A stretch of 64,000 nucleotides of DNA from Acidobacteriaceae bacterium (GCA_003134655.1 PLBY01000042.1:59074-123073), one strand, 5' to 3'; numbered from the stretch's first letter, positions 36,658-45,546 are shown. The notes: a model not told the origin generated them from the letters alone. Program-made: numbers and translations.

Positions 36658-37851
36658 TTAGGGGTGGGTGGTAACGCCGGGCGCTGCCAGGAAAGACTGG
36701 AAGACCTCATTGGACAGCAGGCGGCCGCGGGGGGTGAGGCTGATGCGAACGCCGTCTCGCTGCAAGAGTCCGTCGCCGATCAACTGGTTAATCGCGGCAA
36801 ACAGGTTGTCGAGAGCCGACCGGCCGAAGTCTGCGGCGACCTCGCTGAGGTCCACGCCACGGTTCAGACGCAGTCCGAGGAAGAAGCGTTCTTCCAGCGC
36901 GTTGGCAGTCGATACTGCAGTTTTTTGCGCGGGTGATCCGGCGACGTATTTTTCCAGCACGTCTGCGGCGGCGAAACGCACCGCCTCGGCCTCGGGTGTT
37001 GCCGATTTCAGCATCGAATGAGCGTCGACGCCGAAACCGAGATAGGGCTGGCGCGTCCAGTATTTGAGATTGTGACGCGACTCGGAACCTGGGCGGGCGA
37101 AATTGGAAATTTCATATTGCGCAATGCCGTTGGCCTCGAGGCTCTTGCAGGCGGCTAGATAGAAATCGGCGGTGGCTTCTTCGTCCGGGACGAAGTGAGC
37201 GTGATAGCGCGTGCCACCGGCGATCACCTCGCGGCCCAGGCGCGAATCCTCGTCCACTTCGAGCATGTAGACGCTGACGTGGGAAGCTCCGGTCGCCAGA
37301 GTCTCGGCCAGCGATTCCTGCCAGGACTCTGCGGTCTGGTGCGGAAGGCCGGCGATCAGGTCGATATTGATGTTCGCAATGCCGGCGGCGCGGAGGCGGG
37401 CGATGTCGTCGAGCACAGTCGCGCGTTTGTGCAGGCGTCCCACGGCGGCCGCCTCGGCGTCGACGAACGACTGCACCCCTAGGCTGACGCGATTGACGCC
37501 GCAGCGCAACAATCCTTGCAGCACCTCGGGCGCGAGCGTTCCGGGCGCGCACTCGACGGTCACTTCGGCATCGGGCCGCACCGAGAACTGGCCGCGGACT
37601 GCGTCAAAGACTCGCTGCAGCTGTGCGGCCTCGAGGACCGTGGGCGTTCCGCCGCCGAGATAGATGGAGTCGACTTCACGTTCGATCTGGCCGCCCATTT
37701 CCTTTGCAAGTTGCGGCGAGTGGGTGACGTCGGCGCAGACACGATCGACGTAGCGCTCGAAGACGACGCGCGAGAATACGTCCGAGGCGAAGTTGCAGTA
37801 GCTGCACTTCGTGCGGCAGAACGGCACCGAGATGTAGATTCCCAAGGCCAC
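36658..37851 (-). CDS. hemW: Radical SAM heme chaperone HemW
   Basis: HemW binds heme and a [4Fe-4S] cluster and delivers heme to respiratory enzymes. The radical-SAM motif is CRTKCSYC in YISVPFCRTKCSYCNF, followed by YLGGGTPT and GVQSFVD; the C-terminal HemN_C domain is present (LGLRLNRGVDL). The older name, coproporphyrinogen III oxidase-like, is misleading because HemN-specific features are missing. I prefer GTG 37851 (VALGIYIS); the frame is open to 37929 through a palindromic repeat. Confidence 0.85.
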   Translation of the reverse strand: MALGIYISVPFCRTKCSYCNFASDVFSRVVFERYVDRVCADVTHSPQLAKEMGGQIEREVDSIYLGGGTPTVLEAAQLQRVFDAVRGQFSVRPDAEVTVECAPGTLAPEVLQGLLRCGVNRVSLGVQSFVDAEAAAVGRLHKRATVLDDIARLRAAGIANINIDLIAGLPHQTAESWQESLAETLATGASHVSVYMLEVDEDSRLGREVIAGGTRYHAHFVPDEEATADFYLAACKSLEANGIAQYEISNFARPGSESRHNLKYWTRQPYLGFGVDAHSMLKSATPEAEAVRFAAADVLEKYVAGSPAQKTAVSTANALEERFFLGLRLNRGVDLSEVAADFGRSALDNLFAAINQLIGDGLLQRDGVRISLTPRGRLLSNEVFQSFLAAPGVTTHP

Positions 37852-37869
37852 CGTTTGATTATCCCACCC

Positions 37870-37894
37870 TCGGGCGGGGGCGCCCGCGCCACAT
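37870..37894 (+). repeat. GGGCG/CGCCC palindrome with CCACAT tail, hemW leader
   Basis: CGGGCG-GGGG-CGCCCG followed by CGCCACAT. It is nearly identical to the repeat at 40062-40089 before lpxB. Confidence 0.6.
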
Positions 37895-38003
37895 TCAACC
37901 TTTTCCATCCTCGCGCCTGCCTCGGCCATCTATTTGAGGTACCCTGTTGAGTGGCGCGCTCAACGCCGCTAACCCTTTTCTGAAGTGATTAGACCAGGAA
38001 ACG

Positions 38004-40028
38004 ATGGCGCAGGAAGAAGAGGTCTTAGGCAAAGCGTATGACAGCCGGCTGATGCGGCGGCTGCTCACTTACCTGCGTCCCTATCGCTGGCAGGTAACGA
38101 TTGCCATTGTTTCGATCATCGTCAAGTCGTTTTGCGACGTGCTGGGGCCGTATCTGGTGAAGGTCGCCGTCGACCGCTATCTGGCGCCGGCGAAGGGCGC
38201 GACTTCAGGTTTATGGAGCTGGCTCAGCCCGCGTCCGCTGCACGGGATCGCGCAGATTTCGGTCATTTATTTTATTTTGCTGGGACTCACCTTCGTGTTC
38301 GAGTTCCTGCAGACCTACTTCATGCAGTGGACCGGGCAGAAGGTGATGTTCGACCTGCGGAGCCAGATTTTCCGACACCTGCAGCGCATGCATGTCGCCT
38401 TCTACGACAAGAATCCGGTCGGGCGGCTGGTTACGCGGGTCACGACTGATGTCGACGCTTTGAATGAAATGTTCACGTCGGGCGTGGTGTCCATTTTTGA
38501 AGATCTGTTCGTGTTGGTGGGAATTCTCGGGATCATGCTGTGGATGAACTGGAAGCTGGCGCTGATCACCTTCGCCGTGCTGCCCTTCATCGTGGTGGCG
38601 ACCAAATTCTTTCGGGACAAGGTACGCGATTCGTACCGGCGGATTCGAACCGCGATCGCCCGCATCAACTCATATTTGCAGGAACACGTCAGCGGGATGG
38701 TCGTGCTGCAACTGTTCAACCGCGAGCGCAAGGCCTACGACCGGTTCTCGGAAATCAACCGCAGCCATATGGACGCGTTCAAAGACGCGATCATGGCGTA
38801 TTCGGTCTACTACCCGGTGGTCGATTTCTTTTCGGCGGTCGCGATTGCGTGCGTGATCTGGTTCGGTGGCCAGGATGTGATGCGGAAGGTGATCGCCAAC
38901 AGCCTCTCCGTCGAGTTCCACTGGCCGGCGCACGTACTCTTTCACGTGGTTGCGGTGCCGGCTTCGCTCGGCGTGGTGATCGCTTTTACCGCTTACGCGC
39001 AGCGCTTCTTCCGCCCCATTATGGACTTCAGCGAGAAGTACAACATTCTGCAGTCGGCGATGGCGGCGAGCGAGCGCATCTTCAAGTTGGTGGATACGCC
39101 AGTCGACGTCGTGTCGCCCGCGGTGACGAAGACGCCCGTGGGACCCGGCCGCATCGAGTTCGACCATGTGTGGTTTGCGTACCGGGATGTGCCGGTGGAG
39201 AGCGCTGACTCCGGCGGTAGCAGCCGAGCTTCGCTCGACTGGACGGCCGAAGGCGGCCGTCCCCACGTGAGCATTCCTGCCACGCCCGAATGGGTGCTGC
39301 GCGACGTCAGTTTCTCTATCGACCCTGGAGAAACCGTCGCCGTCGTAGGCCACACGGGGGCGGGCAAGACCACGCTCATTTCCCTGCTGCTGCGCTTCTA
39401 CGACGTGCAGAAAGGTGCGGTGCGCATCGACGGCGTCGATGTGAGAGAGATGGACCTTGCCGGTCTGCGCAGCCGCTTCGGCGTCGTGCTGCAGGATCCG
39501 TTCCTGTTTACCGGAACGATCGGAGGGAACATTCGCCTCGGCACCGAGCGCATTCTGGACGAGCACGTCGCGAAGGCTGCAGAGGATGTGAACCTTGGCG
39601 ACTTCGTCCGCGCGCTGCCCAACGGGTTCAACGAAGAAGTCCGCGAGCGGGGATCAACGCTTTCAACCGGGCAGAAGCAACTCATCTCATTCGCTCGCGC
39701 CCTGGCGCATGAGCCGAAGATTCTGATCCTCGACGAAGCCACCTCGAGTGTCGACACCGAGACTGAGTTCAAAGTGCGCGACGCGCTGGGGCGGATGGTG
39801 GAAGGACGGACGTCGCTGATCATCGCGCATCGCCTCTCGACCGTGCAGCGTGCGGACAAGATCATCGTGATGCATAAGGGCCAAGTTCGCGAGATGGGCA
39901 CGCATCAGGAGTTGCTGGCGCATCGCGGGGTGTACTTTAAGCTGTATCAACTGCAGTACAAGGACCAGGAGATCAATGTGGCGCGCGCGGCCCCTCCCTC
40001 AGAGGTCACAGCCAGCGCGGATGATTGA
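38004..40028 (+). CDS. MsbA-like ABC exporter (fused TMD-NBD) with inserted repeat-encoded segment
   Basis: A half-transporter exporter with six helices (about 25-330) and an ATPase domain: Walker A GHTGAGKTT, Q-loop LQDPFLF, signature LSTGQKQL, Walker B ILILDEATSS and H-loop AHRL. Position directly upstream of lpxB suggests lipid A-core flipping, though drug or lipid export in general is possible. At 674 aa it is about 80-90 residues longer than MsbA; part of the excess is the linker VPVESADSGGSSRASLDWTA... before the ATPase domain, encoded by a 44-base palindromic repeat. Confidence 0.88.
   Translation: MAQEEEVLGKAYDSRLMRRLLTYLRPYRWQVTIAIVSIIVKSFCDVLGPYLVKVAVDRYLAPAKGATSGLWSWLSPRPLHGIAQISVIYFILLGLTFVFEFLQTYFMQWTGQKVMFDLRSQIFRHLQRMHVAFYDKNPVGRLVTRVTTDVDALNEMFTSGVVSIFEDLFVLVGILGIMLWMNWKLALITFAVLPFIVVATKFFRDKVRDSYRRIRTAIARINSYLQEHVSGMVVLQLFNRERKAYDRFSEINRSHMDAFKDAIMAYSVYYPVVDFFSAVAIACVIWFGGQDVMRKVIANSLSVEFHWPAHVLFHVVAVPASLGVVIAFTAYAQRFFRPIMDFSEKYNILQSAMAASERIFKLVDTPVDVVSPAVTKTPVGPGRIEFDHVWFAYRDVPVESADSGGSSRASLDWTAEGGRPHVSIPATPEWVLRDVSFSIDPGETVAVVGHTGAGKTTLISLLLRFYDVQKGAVRIDGVDVREMDLAGLRSRFGVVLQDPFLFTGTIGGNIRLGTERILDEHVAKAAEDVNLGDFVRALPNGFNEEVRERGSTLSTGQKQLISFARALAHEPKILILDEATSSVDTETEFKVRDALGRMVEGRTSLIIAHRLSTVQRADKIIVMHKGQVREMGTHQELLAHRGVYFKLYQLQYKDQEINVARAAPPSEVTASADD
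39226..39269 (+). repeat. Two-hairpin palindromic element, copy D, in frame inside the ABC exporter
   Basis: GAGC-TTC-GCTC, then GGACGGCCG-AAGG-CGGCCGTCC, then CCACGTG. It is read through as RASLDWTAEGGRPHV between the transmembrane and ATPase domains, with compensating changes that keep the stems paired. Confidence 0.8.
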
Positions 40029-40061
40029 GCTTACATGGTTCGGCCTCGACGTGTGCGGCTA

Positions 40062-40089
40062 GCGCGGGCGGGGGCGCCCGCGCCACATG
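40062..40089 (+). repeat. GGGCG/CGCCC palindrome with CCACATG tail, lpxB leader
   Basis: GCGCGGGCG-GGGG-CGCCCGCGC followed by CACATG. The ATG of the tail is the first in-frame ATG of the lpxB frame. Confidence 0.6.
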
Positions 40090-41340
40090 GGCTCGCTCCC
40101 TTACAATGCTGTCTTGCGAATCCTGATCTCAGCCGGCGAAGCTTCGGGGGAAATGTATGGGGCGGAGCTTATTGACGCCTTACGGCGGGCTGCGCAGCAA
40201 AACCCTGCAGAGCTTCGCTCCGCTGGACAGCCGGGGCCGGCTGTCCCTACATGGGTCATCCCTACACGAGAAGCGCTTGAATTCTTCGGCGTCGGTGGAG
40301 ACCGGATGCGGGCTGCGGGGTGCGACACCGTTGTTGACGCGAAAGATCTGGCGGTCGTCGGGATCACGGAGATTCTCAGCCGGCTGCCGCAGATTCTTCG
40401 TCTTTACCGGCACTTGATAGCGGAGGCCGACCGTCGCAAGCCGGATCTCGCCATCGTCATCGACTCTCCAGCCTTCAACTGGAGAGTAGCCCGGCAGATG
40501 AAGAGGCGCGGCATCCCTACGGTCTATTACGTGGCTCCGCAGTTCTGGGCGTGGCGGCAGGGTCGCGTGCGGCTGCTGCGCGATTACATCGACAAGGCCC
40601 TGGTGATCTTCCCTTTCGAGGAGAAGTTCTACCGTGAGCGAGGAGTGGACGCGACTTTCGTTGGCCATCCCCTGGCGGAGTTGCCGCGCCCTGCGATCGA
40701 GCGTGGCGATTACGCGGCTCAGTTTCACCTGGACCCAGCGAAGCCTTGGATCACCCTGATGCCGGGCAGCCGCGTCAAGGAAGTCCGCATGAACCTGCCA
40801 ACGATTCTGGAGGCGGCGTCTCAACTGGGTGCGGCGTATGAGTTTCTGCTTCCAGTGGCTCCCACGCTGGACCGCAGCTTCCTGATGAGTCTCATAGGAC
40901 CAGAAAAAATCACTCTTGTCCCTGACGCTCTAGCAGCGCTCTGGCATTCGCGCGCCGGGATCGTCGCCAGCGGCACGGCCACCGTCGAGGCCGCCATGAT
41001 GAACACGCCTTTCGTGATGGTCTACCGCGTCTCCCGGCTGACTTACGTGCTGGGCAAGCCGCGGGTGAAGGTTCCAAGATTTGCCATGGTCAATCTGATT
41101 GCTGGGGAAGAAGTTGTCCCCGAACTCGTGCAACAAGATTTCACCGCGGAAAAGGTGGTTGGCAAGGTGAAAGAAATTCTGCCCGACGGCCCTGCCCGCG
41201 ACCGCATGCTGGAGGGCCTGGCGCGGGTAAAAGCGCGGCTTCGCGCCCCACAGCCCGCTTCCGGGGCGGCGGCGCAGCATCCGGCAGACCGTGCCGCAGA
41301 CATCATTCTTGCGCTGGTTAACAAACGCATGGGTCGATAG
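40087..41340 (+). CDS. lpxB: Lipid-A-disaccharide synthase
   Basis: Glycosyltransferase (GT19) joining UDP-2,3-diacylglucosamine and lipid X in lipid A synthesis. Hallmarks: ILISAGEASGEMYGAEL at the N-terminus, VIDSPAFNW, YYVAPQFWAW, FVGHPLAE, LMPGSRVKEV and ASGTATVEAAMMNTPFVMVYR. The product has a 15-residue insertion after residue 40 (AELRSAGQPGPAVPTWV) from a palindromic element. ATG 40087 comes from another repeat; TTG 40114 (MRILISAGEAS) may be the original start. 417 aa versus roughly 380-390 usual. Confidence 0.92.
   Translation: MGSLPYNAVLRILISAGEASGEMYGAELIDALRRAAQQNPAELRSAGQPGPAVPTWVIPTREALEFFGVGGDRMRAAGCDTVVDAKDLAVVGITEILSRLPQILRLYRHLIAEADRRKPDLAIVIDSPAFNWRVARQMKRRGIPTVYYVAPQFWAWRQGRVRLLRDYIDKALVIFPFEEKFYRERGVDATFVGHPLAELPRPAIERGDYAAQFHLDPAKPWITLMPGSRVKEVRMNLPTILEAASQLGAAYEFLLPVAPTLDRSFLMSLIGPEKITLVPDALAALWHSRAGIVASGTATVEAAMMNTPFVMVYRVSRLTYVLGKPRVKVPRFAMVNLIAGEEVVPELVQQDFTAEKVVGKVKEILPDGPARDRMLEGLARVKARLRAPQPASGAAAQHPADRAADIILALVNKRMGR
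40210..40253 (+). repeat. Two-hairpin palindromic element, copy E, in frame inside lpxB
   Basis: GAGC-TTC-GCTC-CGCT, then GGACAGCCG-GGG-CCGGCTGTCC, then CTACATG. Same 44-base length as copy D and same order of parts as copy C. Confidence 0.8.
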
Positions 41341-41442
41341 GGCGGCATGCGGTTTGCTCGTGGCGCCCGAAGTGACAAAATCCTGACATATGGCGGCTAA
41401 ACCTTGTGCTCCGACCATCTTTTACGTCAGAATCTTCATCAT

Positions 41443-41464
41443 AGGAAATGAGTTATCATTTCCT
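41443..41464. promoter_or_regulatory. Perfect 9-4-9 palindrome before the M1-like gene
   Basis: AGGAAATGA and TCATTTCCT are exact inverted copies around GTTA and reach into the ribosome-site region (CTGGAGA) of the gene starting at 41479. TATCAT at 41454-41459 could be a -10. Possible operator or leader hairpin. Confidence 0.4.
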
Positions 41465-41478
41465 GGAGACTCTCCTGA

Positions 41479-43533
41479 ATGTTGATTTCTCCGCGGCGCG
41501 CTCTGAGCGTCCTTACGAGTTCCCTGACTCTGTCGTTGGTAGTTCTGCTCGCGAGCCCCTCGTGGGCGGCCGAAAAGGCGCGTCTGCGCGTGGACGACTA
41601 CCAGATCGAGGCTGAACTCAATCCGCATCTCCACCAGATCACGGCTCGCGCCAAGGTCAGGTTCACGGCCCTGCAGGACGTGCCCGTCGCCGTCTTCGAA
41701 CTGAATAACGACCTGCGCGTCACCAAGGTTCTGGACGAAAAGAACCAGCCGCTATCTGCCGAGCGCGTTACCCAAGACTCGACGGTGCGGGTTCAGCTGC
41801 CCGTGGGATTGTCCAAGGACGCCTCCACCACCTTGACGTTCGAGTACGAAGGAATACTTGAGAACGCCGACAACAGCCCGGTACCCGGCCTGAAGCTGGC
41901 TTACATCGGCGATGACACTAGTTTTCTGTTTTATGCGGGACGATGGTTCCCGGTCGTCGGCTACGGGCTGAACCGGTTTACGTCGACCATCAGCGTGACG
42001 GTGCCGGCGCATATCCTCGTGATCGGCAGCGGCAAGGCGACCGCCGGCGAGGCGGTGGCCCCGAAGAAACCGACTGCCAGCGTGCTGCCTACCAAAACAT
42101 TCACATTTGTTTCGACCAAGCCCAGTTTCCCTGGCACCATCGTGGCTGGAATTTTTCAGGAGTACAAGAGCGACGAGGCCGGCCTGGACCTGCACGTCTT
42201 CTTTAAACCCACGCATCAGAGTCAGGCTCCGGCTTACACCACGACTGCCGTTCAGGAATTCACGTACTTCATCACGCTCTACGGCCTGCCGCCTTCGCAA
42301 AAGCTGAACGTCGTGGAATTGCCCGGCGACACGCTTCCCTACATGTGGGCGCCGGAGATGGCTGGAATGGCTGGGCCGTCAATCACCGAAAAGACTAACT
42401 ACCGCCTGCTGGCTGATGCGATCGCACACCAGTGGTGGGGAGTTTCGGTGAGTCCGGAGAGTAAGGATGACTGGTGGTTGAGCGATGGCTTCTCGCGCTA
42501 TTCGGAAGCGATGTATGTGGAGAACGCCGCCGGAGCGGCCGGGCTGGAAGAAGCAGTGAAAGACATGTCGGTGGGCGCGTTGGCCTATGACACTGTTCCG
42601 CTCTCCAGTGCCGGCAAACTCGATATCTTCTCCACTGAGTTTCAGTCGCTGGCTACCGATAAGGGCGCGATGATTCTGCACATGCTGCGCTGGGTGTTGG
42701 GTGAGGACAAGTACAACAAGACGATGCGGGACTTCGCCAGCGAATTTGCCGGGAAATCCGCGAGCATGGACGACTTCAAGACCATCGCCGAGAAAAACTA
42801 CGGCGACCAGTTGACCTGGTTCTTCTCGCAGTGGCTGGATTCGACTGGCGCTCCCGAGTTCAAGGTGAAGTACACCACGTACCGTCTGGGCGGAAACTTT
42901 GCCAAGGAATCGCAGGCCAAGCAGGAACGGTCTCCGGGTTTCCGCGTCACCGGTGAGATCACGCAGGATCTCGATCTGTTCCGCATGCCGGTGGACCTGC
43001 GCATTGATACCGACGGCAAGACTGAAAACAAGCGTATTGAAGTCGTGGGCACGACTTCGCCGTTTTCGATCGAGACGTTTGGCCGTCCACGGCGGATCGC
43101 GGTCGATCCCGACCACCATGTGCTGACCAATTCCACCGACGTGAAGTTGCGCGCCTCGATTCTGCGAGGACAGGCGCTGCAGCAGCAGGGAGATCTCTCA
43201 GGTGCCCTGGTCGAGTTCAACAAAGCCCTCGACCTGAATAAGAACAGTTCACTCGCGCACTACCGCGTTGCCGAGGTCTTCTTCTTTCAGCGGAACTATC
43301 AGTCCTCAGCTAATGCCTACCGGGCAGCCATTGATGGCGATGGCGAGCCGCGCTGGACCGAGGTTTGGAGCCACATCCAGCTAGGCAAGATTTTCGATAT
43401 CACCGGCCAACGCGAACGCGCGGTCGGCCAATACCGGCAGGCCACACAGACGAACGACAACACCTTCGGCGCTCTCGAAGAGGCACGGAAATATCTGCAG
43501 AAGGGTTATGAGCGGCCCAAGGAAAAGCAGTAG
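41479..43533 (+). CDS. M1 aminopeptidase-like exported protein, zinc site degenerate, with C-terminal TPRs
   Basis: A 684-aa exported protein (signal peptide to about residue 30, SPSWA-A). It follows the M1 metallopeptidase layout: N-terminal beta-domain, then the thermolysin-like domain with LPGDTLPYMWAPEMAGMAG. Where M1 enzymes have HELAHQWFG the sequence is ADAIAHQWWG, so the first zinc histidine and the catalytic glutamate are lost; the downstream NEGF is SDGF. The last 120 residues form two or more TPR-like helical repeats (LQQQGDLSGALVEFNKALDL). Probably a non-catalytic binding protein. A palindrome precedes the start. Confidence 0.8.
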   Translation: MLISPRRALSVLTSSLTLSLVVLLASPSWAAEKARLRVDDYQIEAELNPHLHQITARAKVRFTALQDVPVAVFELNNDLRVTKVLDEKNQPLSAERVTQDSTVRVQLPVGLSKDASTTLTFEYEGILENADNSPVPGLKLAYIGDDTSFLFYAGRWFPVVGYGLNRFTSTISVTVPAHILVIGSGKATAGEAVAPKKPTASVLPTKTFTFVSTKPSFPGTIVAGIFQEYKSDEAGLDLHVFFKPTHQSQAPAYTTTAVQEFTYFITLYGLPPSQKLNVVELPGDTLPYMWAPEMAGMAGPSITEKTNYRLLADAIAHQWWGVSVSPESKDDWWLSDGFSRYSEAMYVENAAGAAGLEEAVKDMSVGALAYDTVPLSSAGKLDIFSTEFQSLATDKGAMILHMLRWVLGEDKYNKTMRDFASEFAGKSASMDDFKTIAEKNYGDQLTWFFSQWLDSTGAPEFKVKYTTYRLGGNFAKESQAKQERSPGFRVTGEITQDLDLFRMPVDLRIDTDGKTENKRIEVVGTTSPFSIETFGRPRRIAVDPDHHVLTNSTDVKLRASILRGQALQQQGDLSGALVEFNKALDLNKNSSLAHYRVAEVFFFQRNYQSSANAYRAAIDGDGEPRWTEVWSHIQLGKIFDITGQRERAVGQYRQATQTNDNTFGALEEARKYLQKGYERPKEKQ

Positions 43534-43591
43534 TCCAAAGACTTGATCGAGGAGTCGCACCTGCCACGCAATTCTCCGCGCTGGCGGCAGA

Positions 43592-44017
43592 TTAGAAAGT
43601 AACCCAGCGCTCTGCCTCCTCGACGGAACGGAAAATCTCAATGTTCCTTTGCGTGCGCAGAACCTTGTGCATGCGGGCCGCGTGATTCTGGGTTGAGGTT
43701 CGCACCACAAACGCACGCTTGGCCACGGGCGAAAAGGGATCAATCTTGTCCGCCAATTTCAGGAATTCATCGGCCTGAAGGTCGAGTTCGTCAACTTCCG
43801 TCAGATCTATAATTTCCGAATAGTCGGGCTGGAACGACGGATTCGACAGCAACCGCTTCGCGTATCGTTCGATATCTCCAAAGGTCAGCTTCTTGCCGAA
43901 CTTTACGGTAACTAGTCTCCTTCCAGAATCCACGATACACTCCGCTGCCCCTTTGAGGAGATGCTCACCGCCAGGGCTCGCAAAGGCTCCCGCATAGTAC
44001 ATATCCTCGTGATTCAA
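43592..44017 (-). CDS. STAS-like hypothetical protein, 141 aa
   Basis: I recognise the pattern of a SpoIIAA-like/STAS-fold family without known role: PSFQPDYSEIIDLTEVDELDL, DPFSPVAKRAFVV and the end IEIFRSVEEAERWV. TTG 44017 with GGAGG 5 bases before it is the best start (LNHEDMYYAG); the frame open to 44110 has no ribosome site. Stands alone between plus-strand genes. Confidence 0.6.
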   Translation of the reverse strand: MNHEDMYYAGAFASPGGEHLLKGAAECIVDSGRRLVTVKFGKKLTFGDIERYAKRLLSNPSFQPDYSEIIDLTEVDELDLQADEFLKLADKIDPFSPVAKRAFVVRTSTQNHAARMHKVLRTQRNIEIFRSVEEAERWVTF

Positions 44018-44245
44018 TGCCCACCTCCACAGAATCGTTCCTATGATGTCCTCTCTAGGTATCGGCAAGATGACGAGAAGCTTTATCCGGGCCGCCCTAG
44101 CGGAGCTCACTTATCAGCTAACCTTTTTCGCCCGTCCGGGGTCTAAGTCTGTACATGCCAGCAGGGAACTTTACCGGACCCGGCTGCGTATATCTGATCA
44201 GATGGTTAGGCGGGATTGAGACCCCTCGCCTGAACGTTACCCGGG

Positions 44246-44279
44246 TGCCCCCACGCTCCTCCCCGGAGGCGTGGGGGCA
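44246..44279. terminator. Perfect 11-bp hairpin (TGCCCCCACGC/GCGTGGGGGCA)
   Basis: The arms enclose a smaller CTCC/GGAG pair. It lies 18 bases before the permease start at 44298 and shares the CCGGGTGCCCCCAC lead-in with the hairpin at 35215. No T-run, so it may be a repeat element instead of a true terminator. The rest of the 280-base gap shows nothing else. Confidence 0.45.
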
Positions 44280-44297
44280 TGATTCTGCGACATCCCT

Positions 44298-45545
44298 ATG
44301 AGAATGCTTCTCGATATTGTCCGGCAGTCCCTGTCGACGCTCTGGGCGCACAAGCTGCGCTCGTTCCTCACCATGTTTGGAATTGCGTGGGGCGTAGGCT
44401 CCTTGCTGCTGTTGGTGGGCTTGGGAGAAGGGTTCCGCAGCGGCCAGGAAAAGCAGCTCGCCACCCTCGGACAAAACATCATGTTTATGTTTCCCGGGCG
44501 CATTCCGGCGGTCGAGGGCAGCACGCAGTCGGGGCAGCTTTACTACTTCACCTACAAAGATTACTTGGCAATTCGGAATGAGGCTCAGTTCGTGGGCGCG
44601 CTGTCGCCGGTGCTGAATCGCGAGGATATTCGCGCGGTCAGCGACTATGGTTCGACCAACGGGCAGGTATTCGGCGTGGCCTCTGACTACAACCAGATTC
44701 GCAACGTGCCCGTGGAACCGGGGCGCTGGTTCAACAGCCAGGACAACACCGAGCGACGCCGCGTTGCAGTGGTGGGATGGGAACTGCTCAAGAACATGTT
44801 CCCCGGACGTCCGGCGGTCGGCTCGACGATTCTGTTGAACGGCATTAATTTTGACATCGTCGGCGTGGTCGCAAAGGTTGGACGCGACGGCAATAACGGC
44901 ACGAACTCGCGCATCTTCATCCCCATCGAAACCATGCGCGACTTGTTTCCTATGACTAAGGCAAATTCCGAGGACGCGATTTCATTTATCAACTATCGCC
45001 CGATTACCAAGGATCTGCACGGCGAGGCGAAGGACGAGATTCATCGCATCATTGCGCGCCGCCATGGATTCAGTCCCAAGCTGCAGGATGCGTTCGAAGA
45101 CTGGGACACGATTGAGAACATGAAGCGGGTGGGAAAGATTTTCGATGCCATGGACTGGTTCCTGGGCGTGGTGGGAGTGGTCACGCTGGGACTGGGTGCA
45201 ATTGGCATCATCAACATCATGCTGGTCTCGGTGACCGAGCGAACCAAAGAGATCGGGCTGCGCAAGGCGTTGGGCGCGACTTACCGCGCGATCTTGACGC
45301 AGTTTTTCATCGAGGGAGCGTTTCTGACTGCGTTCAGCGGCGGAATTGGATTGGCTGTCGCGACCGGTTTCGTGACCTTGCTGGCCATGCTGCCGTCGCC
45401 TGAGGGATTTGACACGCCGCGTATCATCCCGGCGTCAGCTATTGCAGCCATTGGCTCGCTGGCGATTGCGGGTATCGCGGCAGGCCTTTATCCAGCGCGG
45501 AAGGCGGCGTTGCTACCGCCGGTAGAGGCCTTACGGCAGGAGTAG
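44298..45545 (+). CDS. FtsX/MacB-type ABC transporter permease 1
   Basis: A 415-aa permease with the MacB layout: N-terminal helix (LWAHKLRSFLTMFGIAWGVGS), large periplasmic MacB_PCD domain, then three C-terminal helices in the FtsX domain (LGAIGIINIMLVSVTERTKEIGLRKALGA). Such permeases move lipoproteins, peptides or toxins or transmit force. No ATPase gene is nearby. The next gene is a paralogue, 41 bases downstream, so they probably form a heterodimer. Confidence 0.88.
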   Translation: MRMLLDIVRQSLSTLWAHKLRSFLTMFGIAWGVGSLLLLVGLGEGFRSGQEKQLATLGQNIMFMFPGRIPAVEGSTQSGQLYYFTYKDYLAIRNEAQFVGALSPVLNREDIRAVSDYGSTNGQVFGVASDYNQIRNVPVEPGRWFNSQDNTERRRVAVVGWELLKNMFPGRPAVGSTILLNGINFDIVGVVAKVGRDGNNGTNSRIFIPIETMRDLFPMTKANSEDAISFINYRPITKDLHGEAKDEIHRIIARRHGFSPKLQDAFEDWDTIENMKRVGKIFDAMDWFLGVVGVVTLGLGAIGIINIMLVSVTERTKEIGLRKALGATYRAILTQFFIEGAFLTAFSGGIGLAVATGFVTLLAMLPSPEGFDTPRIIPASAIAAIGSLAIAGIAAGLYPARKAALLPPVEALRQE

Positions 45546-45546
45546 A

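Noticed and set aside
38641..38660. GGATTCGAACC-like word as a tRNA T-loop
   Set aside because: It lies inside the exporter coding region and no cloverleaf can be folded around it.
43592..44110. 172-residue version of the STAS-like protein
   Set aside because: The TTG at 44017 has a strong ribosome site at the right distance, while the upstream ATG has none.
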